A stretch of 64,000 nt of DNA from Verrucomicrobiales bacterium (GTDB lineage: Bacteria; Verrucomicrobiota; Verrucomicrobiia; Limisphaerales; J093): the NCBI GenBank assembly GCA_024233215.1, contig JACKPW010000003.1, positions 310,001 through 374,000 on the forward strand, in the 5' to 3' direction. A program made the translations under genes and the position numbers. This document shows positions 51,944 through 61,361 of this stretch, piece by piece (position 1 is the stretch's first letter; each line of letters starts with the position of its first letter). A model generated the notes under the pieces. That model did no database searches. It was not told the origin of the DNA and saw nothing but the letters and a program-made list of their open reading frames with translations.

Positions 51944-53284
51944 ATGAACACAATTCGTCACACGGACCCTGGCTATGCAGCCGCCCTGGAGCGGATGGCG
52001 GGTGGCTCCAGCCTGTTTGACGCGACCATTGAGGAACGCACGCGCGGGATCATCGAAGCGGTACGGGATCGCGGTGATGCGGCTCTGCTGGAGTTGACCG
52101 CCCGGTTTGATCGCGCCGAACTGCAGCCCCATCAACTGGCGGTCACCCATGCGGAACTGCTCGCCGCCTCCTTGAAGGCCGACCGGCAGCTGCGCGACAC
52201 TCTGAAACTCGCCACCCGCAATATTGAGCGGTTCAGCAAGCGATCGTTGCGCAAACCCTGGTCCGGCCGTAATGCCCAGGGCGGCCGGGTGGGGGAAAAG
52301 TACGATCCCTTCCAGCGGGTCGGCGTGTACGTGCCCGGGGGCACCGCACCCCTGATTTCCACCGCCCTGATGACCATCGTTCTGGCGCGGGTAGCCGGCT
52401 GCCCTGAGATCGTGGTTTGCACCCCGTGCAACGCGCAAGGCGGCGTGAATCCAGCACTGTTGCTCGCGGCAAACCTGGCGGGAGCCACCGAAATCTACCG
52501 GGTCGGGGGCGCTCAGGCCGTGGCCGCGATGGCACTCGGTACCGGCACCATCCGGCCGGTGCAGAAGATCTTCGGGCCGGGCAACGCCTACGTCGTTGCC
52601 GCCAAACGTCTGCTCGTGGGCCATGTGGCCATCGATCTCCTTCCCGGACCGAGCGAACTGCTCGTGCTGGCGGATGACAGCGCAAACCCCGCGTTTGTCG
52701 CTGCCGACCTGCTGGCCCAGGCCGAACACGGTTCCGGACACGAACGGGTCTGGCTGGTCACTCCGTCGGCCCGGTTGCTCCGCTCCGTCGAACGGGAGGT
52801 GAATCGGCAGTTGCCCGAACGGACCCGCCGGGAGTTCATCGAAACCGCCCTGGGAAACAGCGGCTGGTTGATCCAGGTGAAGTCCCTCGCCGAGGGGGTC
52901 CAACTCGCCAACCGGCTCGCCCCCGAGCACTGCGAAATCCTGACCCGAAACCCGGCGAAGCTCTCCGAGGGAATCGTCACCGCCGGGGCCATCTTCCTCG
53001 GTCCGTGGTCGCCGACCGTCCTGGGCGACTACGTGGCCGGCCCCAGTCACACCCTTCCCACCGGCGGTGCGGGACGTAGTTTTGCCGGGCTCACCTCGGA
53101 TCAATTCCAGCGCCGGACCAGTGTCGTGGAATACTCCCGCGAGGCACTCCGAAAATCGGTCCCGGCCGTGGCGGCCTTCGCCGGATTCGAGGGGCTCGAG
53201 GCCCACGGCCGCTCGGCGGCGATCCGTCTCGAACCACCCACCCGCCGGCGGACCTCCAAGAAGCTCCGTCGGTCCGCGTCATGA
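51944..53284 (+). CDS. hisD: Histidinol dehydrogenase
   Basis: 446 residues. It oxidises histidinol to histidine with NAD+ in the last two steps of histidine synthesis, using Zn. Motifs: 'RVGVYVPGGTAPLISTALMTIVLARVAGC', 'GPGNAYVVAAKRLLVG', 'AEHGSGHERVWLVT' (Zn/Glu-His), 'LAPEHCEIL' and 'GDYVAGPSHTLPTGG'. ATG at 51944 is chosen; the longer frame upstream is not conserved. Its TGA overlaps the hisC ATG (ATGA). Confidence 0.95.
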   Translation: MNTIRHTDPGYAAALERMAGGSSLFDATIEERTRGIIEAVRDRGDAALLELTARFDRAELQPHQLAVTHAELLAASLKADRQLRDTLKLATRNIERFSKRSLRKPWSGRNAQGGRVGEKYDPFQRVGVYVPGGTAPLISTALMTIVLARVAGCPEIVVCTPCNAQGGVNPALLLAANLAGATEIYRVGGAQAVAAMALGTGTIRPVQKIFGPGNAYVVAAKRLLVGHVAIDLLPGPSELLVLADDSANPAFVAADLLAQAEHGSGHERVWLVTPSARLLRSVEREVNRQLPERTRREFIETALGNSGWLIQVKSLAEGVQLANRLAPEHCEILTRNPAKLSEGIVTAGAIFLGPWSPTVLGDYVAGPSHTLPTGGAGRSFAGLTSDQFQRRTSVVEYSREALRKSVPAVAAFAGFEGLEAHGRSAAIRLEPPTRRRTSKKLRRSAS

Positions 53285-54447
53285 AGCCTCCCCACAGCCC
53301 CATGAAGAAGCGCACTGTCAAGCAGCCCACCCCGGGCGAACGGTTGATCCGACCCCTCGTCCGAACCCTGCACCCCTACACTCCGGGGGAACAACCCAAG
53401 GTCCCGGACCTGGTGAAGCTGAACACCAACGAAAACCCTTACCCCCCCGCCCCGGCAGTCCTGAAAACGATCAAGGCGGCGGTGGACGGCCGCCTGCGGC
53501 GGTATCCCGACCCCACGGCGGAACCGCTTCGCGCCCGCCTGGCAAAGCTGCACCGCTGCAGCCCCGGAAACATCATCGTCGGCAACGGCTCCGATGAACT
53601 GCTCGCCCTGGCCACGCGCGCCTTCGTGGAACCGACCGAATCCACGCGCTTGACGGCGCAGGGAATGTCGTTGAGCACGGTCCAGTATTTCGACCCAAGC
53701 TACTCACTCTACCCGGTGCTGGCGGGGATTCACGGGGCGCGCCACAACGCCGTCCCGCTGCACGACGACTTCGAGCTGCCGTCGCTGAGCCGGTTGCGCC
53801 GCGGGGTCCAATGGGACTTCCGTGCCGCACTCAGCTTCATCACCACTCCCAACGCGCCAGGCGGACGGGGTTACGCCACCGCCGATCTGGACGCCCTCGC
53901 GGGCCTCCACAAGGGCGTGCTGATCCTCGACGAAGCCTACTCGGATTTTGCGGAGGAAAACGCCCTGAGCCTGGCGCTGAAGCACCCGCACGTGATCGTG
54001 TCGCGAACCTTCTCCAAGGCCTACTCCCTCTGCTTCCAGCGCGTGGGTTACTTCGTGGGGCCGGTCGAACTGATCGACGCGCTGCACCGCATTCGCGACA
54101 GCTACAACGTCAACGGCTTGGGCCAGGTCGCGGCGGAGGCCACCCTCGATCACCTGGACTACTACCAGGCGAACTTCCGAAAGATCGTGGCCGCCCGGGA
54201 ACAGACGGCGAAATCGCTGGCCCGGCTGGGGTTTGAGGTTTTTCCCAGCCAGACGAACTTCCTGCTGGTTCGCCCTCCCCGGCTTTCCGCCGAGGCATGG
54301 ATGCACAAACTACGGGAGAAGAAAGTCCTCGTCCGCTGGTTCGCCCCCCCCACGGTGAGGGCTTATCTCCGGATCACCATCGGGACGGCGCAACAGATGG
54401 ACACGCTGCTGGCCGCCGTGGAAACGATCGCAACGGCGGAATCGTAA
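53281..54447 (+). CDS. hisC: Histidinol-phosphate aminotransferase
   Basis: 388 residues, PLP-dependent class I/II fold. 'LVKLNTNENPYPPAPAVLKTIKAAV', 'GNGSDELLALATRAF', 'LDEAYSDFAEEN', 'VSRTFSKAYSLCFQRVGYFVG' (Lys in SKAYS binds PLP) and 'RVRPPRL'-like C-terminus define HisC. Makes histidinol phosphate from imidazole-acetol phosphate. Coupled to hisD by ATGA overlap. Confidence 0.94.
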   Translation: MKPPHSPMKKRTVKQPTPGERLIRPLVRTLHPYTPGEQPKVPDLVKLNTNENPYPPAPAVLKTIKAAVDGRLRRYPDPTAEPLRARLAKLHRCSPGNIIVGNGSDELLALATRAFVEPTESTRLTAQGMSLSTVQYFDPSYSLYPVLAGIHGARHNAVPLHDDFELPSLSRLRRGVQWDFRAALSFITTPNAPGGRGYATADLDALAGLHKGVLILDEAYSDFAEENALSLALKHPHVIVSRTFSKAYSLCFQRVGYFVGPVELIDALHRIRDSYNVNGLGQVAAEATLDHLDYYQANFRKIVAAREQTAKSLARLGFEVFPSQTNFLLVRPPRLSAEAWMHKLREKKVLVRWFAPPTVRAYLRITIGTAQQMDTLLAAVETIATAES

Positions 54448-54523
54448 GCGGGCTGCGGGGCCGCGTGGAAGACGAATGAGGGAGGCAGCCCCGGATGGGA
54501 TCAACCGCGGGCTGTGGAGCCGG

Positions 54524-54599
54524 TGGTGGGCCCGGAGGGATTTGAACCCCCGACCAAGCGATTATGAGTCGCCTGCTCTAACCACTGAGCTACGGGCCC
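54524..54599 (-). tRNA. tRNA-Ile2 (CAU anticodon, lysidine-type)
   Basis: The minus strand folds as a cloverleaf. Acceptor gggcccg pairs with cgggccc, with discriminator A and an encoded CCA. D-arm tagctcagtggttagagc, anticodon stem ggcga/tcgct around loop ctcataa (CAU), TΨC arm ggggg-ttcaaat-ccctc. The anticodon arm matches E. coli tRNA-Ile2, whose C34 becomes lysidine to read AUA, rather than tRNA-Met. 76 bases with CCA. Confidence 0.92.
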
Positions 54600-54793
54600 A
54601 TCTGATTGATGGAAGATGACTTGCGGCGACGGATGATCTTGCCGGAATCCGCGATCTGATACCGCTTTCATGGGCGGAATTCAGCCATGCGCCATGGGGC
54701 GGGCCAGTCAGTGGCACGAATCGCTCACTGCCGATCACACTCATCACCGCTCAATGAGCACCTACTCTGTTCGCGCCCCAGCCCAGGGCAAGT

Positions 54794-55514
54794 CTATTCG
54801 GTAGTCGAATCCGAAGCGCCTGGGCGGTCGGCCCCGTCTTGCTCGATTGCCAGGGGTTGCCGTCTGCATCGGCGCAAGCCGGCCCAGGCGAGCAGACCAC
54901 CGGCACCGAGAAGGGCATAAGTTCCCGGTTCGGGCACGATGACCAACTGGCCGTTGATCACCGCCGGATACCATTCCTCCACGGTCTGGTAAGCCGTGTA
55001 CTTTGTGTCGGCAACACGCGAGAGGTGGTCGGAGAGTCGCAGCGACCAGCTTCCGCTGGTCAACCCGGTGGTGTCCAGTTCCACCAACGCCATGCGAGTC
55101 AGACTGCCGGGCCCGAACTCCACCACCTCCCCGCCGAAGAAGTCGGTAAGCAGCCTTACATCCCAATACTCCGCCTCCTGCTCCTGATAGGTGATCGAGC
55201 CAAGCTTCCCGTCCCACAGGCTGCCGGTGACCGGATCCACGTCAGTGATGATCGGGGCGTTCGCGCCCCCGAGTCCGTCGTCCACCTCCAGCCGCAGGTT
55301 CAATCCCTGCACCTGCGCGGCGCTTGCACCCTCATTGCTCAGGCTCAGTTCCACCACCTGCCCGCTCAAGTTGGGTTGCAGGTAGATTGTTCCCACATCA
55401 ACGCTCAGCACCGGCGTCGCCGCCATCGCGCTGCCCCCCAATCCCATGGCTGCTGCCAACAGCAGTCCGCTCAGGGTGAGCGCTGAAGTAGTGTGACGCC
55501 TTGGGGGGGCGCAT
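54794..55514 (-). CDS. PEP-CTERM protein with out-of-frame start at a C7 tract
   Basis: About 238 residues. The C-terminus carries the sorting signal 'VPEPGTYALLGAGGLLAWAGLRRCRR', processed by an exosortase for surface attachment, and has ~20 extra residues after it. Mature part: a cohesin-like beta-sandwich ('VDVGTIYLQPNLSGQVVELSLSNEGASAAQVQGLNLRLEVDD'). No in-frame start lies before the signal peptide; the ATG at 55514 (ATGCGC then C7) is out of frame by one base. One fewer C would give MRPPRRHTTSALTLSGLLLA…, an ideal signal peptide. So either phase-variable or a sequencing error. Confidence 0.75.
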
Positions 55515-55550
55515 CTGAGCTTTCTCCAAGCCCGAGGCCCCCAGGGTGAT

Positions 55551-55618
55551 GGAGCGCGGAGTCCATTCCGCTGGCCCCGCCCCAGGTCGAGCCTGCTGCG
55601 GACTGAAGTCCGCGCTCC
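55551..55618. repeat. Inverted-repeat element (palindrome family B)
   Basis: ggagcgcgga (55551-55560) and tccgcgctcc (55609-55618) face each other; the inner gcggactgaagtccgc (55598-55613) is itself a palindrome. It lies upstream of the PEP-CTERM gene and is related to the 23887-23908 palindrome. Confidence 0.65.
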
Positions 55619-55756
55619 GAAGCGGCTGAGAGGCGCACGCCCTGGGGCGTGGTTATCATTGCTCGTTGGCTGCTTCATCGGTTCGGTTGCGTTCGCAGGG
55701 TTCATCAAATCAGGTCTGGGCTGCATGGCGGGCAACAGGAATGGGAACGGGGATGG

Positions 55757-55905
55757 GGAGCGCGGCCGTCCCGGCTGCCCCAGCCGGCGTCTCGCCGGAT
55801 GGTTCGTCGCATGGGATGCGGTTCATCGCAGCGTGCCCGGCGGGCCGCCGGCCACTGCACGCGAGCCGCGTGCGGTCCCCATGGCAAGGCAATGGCATCG
55901 TTGAG
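55757..55905 (+). repeat. Dispersed repeat G, copy 2
   Basis: Inverted relative to 16808-16993. Shared blocks are ggggagcgcggccg…cccggctgc…ccag and gcccggcgggccgccgg…cacgcgagcc. It ends 3 bp before the stop of the dockerin-like gene. Confidence 0.65.
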
Positions 55906-55907
55906 GT

Positions 55908-57386
55908 CTAGTGTTGGGAGTTGGAGGGTTTCACCACCCGGAAGAAGCGGGCGCCCGGGTTGGCGGGCAGTTCGAGCCACCAGCCTTGTCCTTCCAGACC
56001 GTCTGTAGGACCGGCCTCCAGGGTTCGCCACTGCGGCTGGCCCAGGTCATCGGTCCACTGGAGTCGCCAGTCGTCTTCGGCGGCGGATTCGAGTTGCACG
56101 AACAGATGAACCGCATCGGCACGGAGCAGACGCAACGCCGGCAGGGTCGTTGTCTCCGTCAACGGCAAACCGGTCTCCCGGTCAAAGCCCTCCACCCAGC
56201 CGTTCTGCATGAGGCTCTGCAATCCCACCCCCGATAGCGGGCGCGCTGTTGCCAGCGATACGGAGCTCCCTCCGCCTCCACCGCCGGAGAGGTCCAGCAG
56301 GACCAGGGCGGTGGAGGCGCCGGTCTGGTGGTAGAAGGGCAGGAGGACGTCGGTGGTGTCGACGGTCCTGTCGCGGTTGATGTCGAACGGGGAGGTGAGC
56401 CCCGCCGCGCCGCCGCTGGTCTGGTGGTAGAATGGCTGCAGGACATCGGTGGTGTCCACGAGAGTGTCGATGGCACTGTTGCCGACTTCGCCGACGGCGT
56501 TGCCGAAGTAGAAGGTGTGGTCAGCGGCCAGGCCGGTGTTGGCGGTTGCCCGCACGGTGACCTCGAGCCAGGCCTTGGCCACGGCTTCGTTGGGATCCGC
56601 AGTGGCGTCGAGGTTGTTGTCGTTCCAGATGAGGGTAACGCGGTCTGAGCCGTCCGCCCCCGCACCGACCCGCACGGTGACGCTGAAGGGATCAGGCGCG
56701 AGGGCCCAACCGGCGGGCGTTTGGTCGTTGCCGGTCTTGAAGGTGAAGTCGCTCGCCGTCGGCGTGCCGGCCAACCCGGCGATGTCGACCATGAGGCCGT
56801 TGAGGCCGCGGGAGTAGGAGGTGTAGTTGGCGAAGGTGGCCACGCCGCCGGGCAACAGGGCGCTCTTGTCGGGGGCGATGGCATTGTCGTCGTTGGCATC
56901 GGCCGCCGCGTTGTTCCCGTCCCATTGGGAGTGGTTGTAGAAGACCCACTGGCCTTCGACGAGGACGGCCACGGCGACGACCTCGGCGGCGATGTAGCCG
57001 TGCTGGACGTCGTAATTCGCGCTACTGCCCGTGCCGATGGAAGCGGGCTCGATAGAGGTGGCCGAGATGTAACTTGCCGAACTGAACGTCCCGCCGCCTC
57101 CGTCCATGGTCTCGGCCGTGAGCGAGTAGTTGGCGCTGGTTCGCGTGGCGGCGTGGAGAGATGGGCTCACCAGACTGAGCAAGGAGGGGAGCAGCAGGGC
57201 AAGGGCGGAAAGGGAGGCGACAGCTTTTGGAGTACGGTGGCCCGGAAACCGCTTTTCGGCTTCGAGGCGGATGAGGTGTTCGATCGCCCGTCCGGCCTCG
57301 AAAGCGCCGTCGGCGCCTCGCTCTGCCGGCGCACTCCAGAAGGTCTTGCCACTTCCATTCTCCATCTTCCATCCTCGTGTCTTCAT
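55908..57386 (-). CDS. Secreted protein with dockerin-like repeats
   Basis: 492 residues. The signal-like segment 'ASLSALALLLPSLLSLVSPSLHA' lies after ~50 residues, an unusually long N-terminus. A beta-rich region ('RTSANYSLTAETMDGGGGTFSSASYISATSIEPASIGTGSSANYDVQHGYIA') is followed by two dockerin-like segments ('AIDTLVDTTDVLQPFYHQ' and 'FDINRDRTVDTTDVLLPFYHQ') with calcium-type D-x-N-x-D loops. It ends with 'ARFFRVVKPSNSQH'. ATG at 57386 overlaps the stop of the S74 gene (ATGA), so it is the last gene of the operon and likely its surface partner. Confidence 0.78.
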   Translation of the reverse strand: MKTRGWKMENGSGKTFWSAPAERGADGAFEAGRAIEHLIRLEAEKRFPGHRTPKAVASLSALALLLPSLLSLVSPSLHAATRTSANYSLTAETMDGGGGTFSSASYISATSIEPASIGTGSSANYDVQHGYIAAEVVAVAVLVEGQWVFYNHSQWDGNNAAADANDDNAIAPDKSALLPGGVATFANYTSYSRGLNGLMVDIAGLAGTPTASDFTFKTGNDQTPAGWALAPDPFSVTVRVGAGADGSDRVTLIWNDNNLDATADPNEAVAKAWLEVTVRATANTGLAADHTFYFGNAVGEVGNSAIDTLVDTTDVLQPFYHQTSGGAAGLTSPFDINRDRTVDTTDVLLPFYHQTGASTALVLLDLSGGGGGGSSVSLATARPLSGVGLQSLMQNGWVEGFDRETGLPLTETTTLPALRLLRADAVHLFVQLESAAEDDWRLQWTDDLGQPQWRTLEAGPTDGLEGQGWWLELPANPGARFFRVVKPSNSQH

Positions 57387-60300
57387 TCCGTACCTCCGTT
57401 GACTTGGGGTGTCAGGAGTTGTTCCAGCCTCTCGAGCCGTGCTTTCAACGCGGCGTTCTCCTCTACCAACTTCTGACTTCTGGCTTCCAGCTTCTCGTTG
57501 AGTCCCTGAATGGCGGCCAGCGCCACGCCGTCGGCGTCCACCATGGAGATGTGTTTGTCGTCCATGCCTACTTGGAAGGCGCTGTAAAAGTCCTGCGCCA
57601 CCGGGCCGAGGTGTGGTGTCGTTTCACCGATGTAGTTCCAGCGTTGGATGGGCATCGCGCTGACGCGTTCCAGCACCTCCCGCGGATCCACCGGCACGAA
57701 GTTTTCCTTCACGTTGCGGTCGCTGGAGCCGGTCACCGTGCCGCTGGCCAGGATGTTGCCGATGACGTGGAGCTTCTCGCTGGGACTCGCGGTGCCAATG
57801 CCCACCCGATCGGTTGCGCCATTCAACACGACATCGATTCCCCCATCGTCATCACCCAGGGCGATGGATTTACTCGATGCGGTATAGACCTGGAGGCCAC
57901 CTTGACCTCCAACCAGACCTGTGCCGAGGTTCAAACCGACCCATGCCTCCTGCGTGCCCGTCTCGTCAAAGAAGCCGATCGCACTGCTCCCGAGGCTTCC
58001 CGTGTTCTGGCTCTGCACCCGCATCACCGGATTGTTGTAGGTGGCTTCGGCCGAAACCACCGTGAGAGCATGGCTGGGGTTGGCAGTGCCGATGCCCACG
58101 CTGCCGGCGGTGCGAAAGACGTTGTTGCCCGAGGCGCTCCATTGGCCGACCGACGCATCCGGACCCATAAGCGTCCACTGGCCGTTGCCGAGGTATTGCA
58201 GCGTGGCGCTGGTCCCTTGGGCGCCTGTGGTAATGGTTCCCGAGGTATAGATTTGGCCCGCCAGGGCGACGAGCTTGTTGCCGTCGGCCGAGGAGGCGAC
58301 ACCATTCCAAACGCGGCTGCTCTCCCGCGCCGTCCAACTCACTCCCGAGTCTGTTGAAGTGTAAATCTGACCGCCCTGCACCCCCGCGACCAGCCTGCTG
58401 CCGTCGGTCGAGGAGGCGACGAATCCCCAATGACGGACGCTCTCCCGCGGTGTCCAGCTCTCTCCAGAGTCCGTCGAGGTGTAAATCTGTCCGGAAGCCG
58501 CCCATCCCCCGACGGTCGCGACCAGCTTGGTGCCATCGGCCGAGGAGGCCACGGATACCCAGCTGCGGTTGCTCTCCTGCGGTGTCCAGCTCACTCCGGA
58601 GTCTGTCGAGGTGTAAATCCGGCCGCCATAATCGGCCGCGACCAGCTTGCTCCCATCGGCCGAGGAGGCGACGCCACTCCAGTTTCGGTCGCTCTCCCGC
58701 GCCGTCCAGCTCACCCCGGAGTCTGTCGAGGTGTAAATCTGACCGCCCTGCTCCGCCGCGACCAGTTTGCTCCCATCGGCCGAGGAGGCGACGCCACTCC
58801 AGTTTCGGTCGCTCTCCCGCGCTGTCCAGCTCACCCCGGAGTCCGTCGATGTGTAGATCTGGCCGCCGTCAACCAGTGCGACCAGTTTGCTGCCGTCGGC
58901 CGATGAGGCCACGTAAAGCCAGTTCCGGGTGCTGTCACGCGCCGTCCAGCTCGCTCCGTAGTCCGTCGAGGTATAGATCTGTCCGTCATAGACCAACGCG
59001 ACCAGCTTGCTGCCGTCAGCCGACGAGGCCACGGTCGCCCACTGGCGGTTGCTCTCCCGCGGCGTCCATTGGTCCGGTTGGTAAAGTTCCGCGACCCAGC
59101 CCCCGGTGCCTGCACCGGAAATCAGCACGGTATCGCCCACGTTGGCCGGCGTGCTGGACAGATCGAAAGTCGTGAGTGAGGCACTCGTCGCGACGTAGCT
59201 GGCATTCGCGACTGCCGCTTGAGAAGTGCCCGGGACCGTCTGGGCCGGGTTCAACGTGCCGGGGGCGATGTGGCTGGAATTGACGGCGCCGGGGGCGATC
59301 TGTGCCGAGGTGACCGTGGCGTCGGCACCGCCGAGGGTCTTCCACTGGCCGCTGCCGAGGTATTGCAGCGTGGCCGTAGTGCCTTGCGCGCCGCTCGCAA
59401 CGGTTGAGTCGGAGGTGTAAATCTGGCCGTTTTGCACCACGGCGGCCAGCTTGGTGCCATCGGCCGAGGAGGCCACGGAGAGCCAGTCGCGGTTGCTTTC
59501 CCGCGCCGTCCAGCTCACTCCGGAGTCCGTCGAGGTGTAGATCTGGCCGGCATTGTCCAGCGCGACCAGCCTGCTGCCGTCGGCGGAGGAGGCCACGGAC
59601 CACCAGTTGCGGTTGCTCTCCCGTGCCGTCCAGTTCACCCCGAAGTCGGTTGATGTGTAGATCTGGCCGCCATTCACCAGGGCCACCAGCTTGCTGCCGT
59701 CCGCCGACGAAGCCACGGACACCCAGTAACGGATGTTCTCCTGTGCGGTCCAACTCTCCCCAGAGTCCGTCGAGGTATAGATTTCGCTGCCGAAGGGTGC
59801 GGCGACGAGCTGGATGCCGTCGGCCGAGGAGGCCACGGAGTGCCAACTGCGGTCGCTTTCCCGGGGTGTCCAGCTCACGCCAGAGTCTGTCGAGGTGTAG
59901 ATCTGTCCGTTATACACCACTGCGACCAGCTTGCTGCCGTCGGTCGAGGAGGCCACGGATTGCCACTGGCGGTCGCTTTCCCGGGGTGTCCAGTTCGCTC
60001 CGGAGTCGGTCGAGGTGTAAATCTGGCCGCTCCACGCCACCGCGACGAGCTTGCTGCCGTCGGCCGAAGAGGCCACGGACTGCCAACTGCGGTTACTCTC
60101 CCGCGGCGTCCAGTTCGCTCCGCAGTCCGTGGAGGTGTAGATCTGGCCGCCATCCACCACCGCGACGAGCTTGCTACCGTCGTCCGAGGAGGCCACGCTG
60201 CGCCAGTTGCGGTTGCTCTCCTGGGGCGTCCACTGATCCGGCTGAAGATCCGCGACCCAGCCTCCGGTGCCCGCGCCGGAGATCTGCACGGTGTCCCCCA

Positions 60301-60910
60301 CGTTCGCAGTCGTGGGCAAATCGATGTAGGTCAGCAACTCGCTCGTCGCCGTGTAGCCGGTGTTCACCGCCGCCGCCTGCGACGTGCCCGCAATGGCCTG
60401 CGCGGGGATCACCGTCCCGACGGCGATCTTTGCCGAGGTAATCGCCCCGTCCGCGACTCCTTGAGCCTGCGCCGCACTGAGCGCATAGCCGACCGAGGCC
60501 AGGCGCTGGTCGGGGGAGAGTTGCTGAGAGCCATTGACACCGTCGTCGAACCACACCCGCAGCCGCACGTCCGCGTTGTCCGTGAACGCGCTGGCCGGGA
60601 TGGCGGCGGTCATGTTCGCGATCCCGGTGTCGCCCAGGGCCACGGAGTAGCGGCCATTGCTCACGCTCAAGGACACCGCGTCGGTGGGTTCACTACCGCC
60701 GGTGCTGGTGCCGTCGTTGGACCAGAGGGTAGTGCCCAGCGCGCCGTTCATCAGCGCGAACTTGAAGGAGCCGGTGCCGTTGAAGGGCGTGGCTTCGGCG
60801 TTGATCACGCCTTGGTGATTGAGAATGCCCGGCGGGTCGGCGGCCAGAACGACGGCGGCCAAGACGCCGGAGACGAGGAGTCGGGGAATGGTTTTCAGGA
60901 TCGCGTTCAT
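57383..60910 (-). CDS. Giant propeller-repeat protein with peptidase S74 (tail-fibre chaperone) domain
   Basis: 1175 residues. Signal region MNAILKTIPRLLVSGVLAAVVLA sets the start at 60910. The N-terminal ~200 residues resemble a surface-layer/tail-spike region ('GVINAEATPFNGTGSFKFALMNG'). Then two blocks of seven ~40-residue repeats (WT.RES.R.W..VASS.DGSKLVA…GQIYTSTDSG), Asp-box-like blades. C-terminal ~114 residues form a peptidase S74 domain: 'SSDRNVKENF' (Ser-Lys), 'GPVAQDF' and a final coiled coil. S74 domains of phage tail spikes trimerise and self-cleave. It starts by overlapping the receiver gene's stop. Confidence 0.82.
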   Translation of the reverse strand: MNAILKTIPRLLVSGVLAAVVLAADPPGILNHQGVINAEATPFNGTGSFKFALMNGALGTTLWSNDGTSTGGSEPTDAVSLSVSNGRYSVALGDTGIANMTAAIPASAFTDNADVRLRVWFDDGVNGSQQLSPDQRLASVGYALSAAQAQGVADGAITSAKIAVGTVIPAQAIAGTSQAAAVNTGYTATSELLTYIDLPTTANVGDTVQISGAGTGGWVADLQPDQWTPQESNRNWRSVASSDDGSKLVAVVDGGQIYTSTDCGANWTPRESNRSWQSVASSADGSKLVAVAWSGQIYTSTDSGANWTPRESDRQWQSVASSTDGSKLVAVVYNGQIYTSTDSGVSWTPRESDRSWHSVASSADGIQLVAAPFGSEIYTSTDSGESWTAQENIRYWVSVASSADGSKLVALVNGGQIYTSTDFGVNWTARESNRNWWSVASSADGSRLVALDNAGQIYTSTDSGVSWTARESNRDWLSVASSADGTKLAAVVQNGQIYTSDSTVASGAQGTTATLQYLGSGQWKTLGGADATVTSAQIAPGAVNSSHIAPGTLNPAQTVPGTSQAAVANASYVATSASLTTFDLSSTPANVGDTVLISGAGTGGWVAELYQPDQWTPRESNRQWATVASSADGSKLVALVYDGQIYTSTDYGASWTARDSTRNWLYVASSADGSKLVALVDGGQIYTSTDSGVSWTARESDRNWSGVASSADGSKLVAAEQGGQIYTSTDSGVSWTARESDRNWSGVASSADGSKLVAADYGGRIYTSTDSGVSWTPQESNRSWVSVASSADGTKLVATVGGWAASGQIYTSTDSGESWTPRESVRHWGFVASSTDGSRLVAGVQGGQIYTSTDSGVSWTARESSRVWNGVASSADGNKLVALAGQIYTSGTITTGAQGTSATLQYLGNGQWTLMGPDASVGQWSASGNNVFRTAGSVGIGTANPSHALTVVSAEATYNNPVMRVQSQNTGSLGSSAIGFFDETGTQEAWVGLNLGTGLVGGQGGLQVYTASSKSIALGDDDGGIDVVLNGATDRVGIGTASPSEKLHVIGNILASGTVTGSSDRNVKENFVPVDPREVLERVSAMPIQRWNYIGETTPHLGPVAQDFYSAFQVGMDDKHISMVDADGVALAAIQGLNEKLEARSQKLVEENAALKARLERLEQLLTPQVNGGTE
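58240..60235 (-). repeat. Two blocks of seven tandem 120-bp coding repeats
   Basis: Units of exactly 120 bp (40 residues) occur seven times in about 59405-60235 and seven times in about 58240-59078. The blocks are separated by a linker with 'AGTGGWVA' and 'YLGSGQWKTLGGADA' segments that also follow block 2. Two adjacent units in block 2 (58682-58921) are nearly identical, a sign of recent duplication. Confidence 0.85.
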
Positions 60911-61311
60911 AGAGTCGTTTGGTGGGTCGGCGGCTTGCCGGGGTCGGCCGGTTTCGGGGATCGGTTCAAGATCGCGGCGAGCTGGGTCAGATCGTCCTTC
61001 AGCAGGAAGCCGGCGGCGCCGCTCGTTGTCGCCTCGTCGCGCCATAGCGATTCCTCGTGCTGGGTGACGATCACGACCCGGGCCCGGGGAAACTGCTTCC
61101 GAATCCGGCGGGTCGCCTCCAACCCGTCCATGCCCGGCATCTTGATGTCGATCACGGCCCAATCGGGTTGATGCGACGCAAACAGCGCCACCGCCTCCCG
61201 CCCATCCGCCGCCTCGAGGATGGTGTCCCCGGACCGGGCGCAGGCACGGCGGATGACCGCCCGCATGGGTGCGCTGTCGTCCGCGATGAGAATTGTCCGG
61301 GCCATGTCCAT
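60907..61311 (-). CDS. Receiver-only response regulator (CheY-like)
   Basis: 134 residues: one receiver domain with no output. 'TILIADDSAPMRAVIRRACARSG' (acidic pair DD), phospho-acceptor Asp in 'WAVIDIKMPGMDGLEATR', 'VVIVTQHEES' (Thr) and 'AAGFLLKDD' (Lys). The 16-residue tail is Pro-rich. Its TGA overlaps the ATG of the S74 gene, so its product may be translated with it or control it. Confidence 0.9.
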   Translation of the reverse strand: MDMARTILIADDSAPMRAVIRRACARSGDTILEAADGREAVALFASHQPDWAVIDIKMPGMDGLEATRRIRKQFPRARVVIVTQHEESLWRDEATTSGAAGFLLKDDLTQLAAILNRSPKPADPGKPPTHQTTL

Positions 61312-61361
61312 CTGCTGGGTGACAACATGGCCATGAACCGACCCACCGGGTATCCCTGCCC

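Noticed and set aside
54524..54599. tRNA-Met
   Set aside because: The anticodon is CAU, but the anticodon arm and loop match tRNA-Ile2 (lysidine type) rather than initiator or elongator Met.
54562..54747. Minus-strand ORF over the tRNA
   Set aside because: It overlaps the tRNA-Ile2 gene and has no good start; not a gene.
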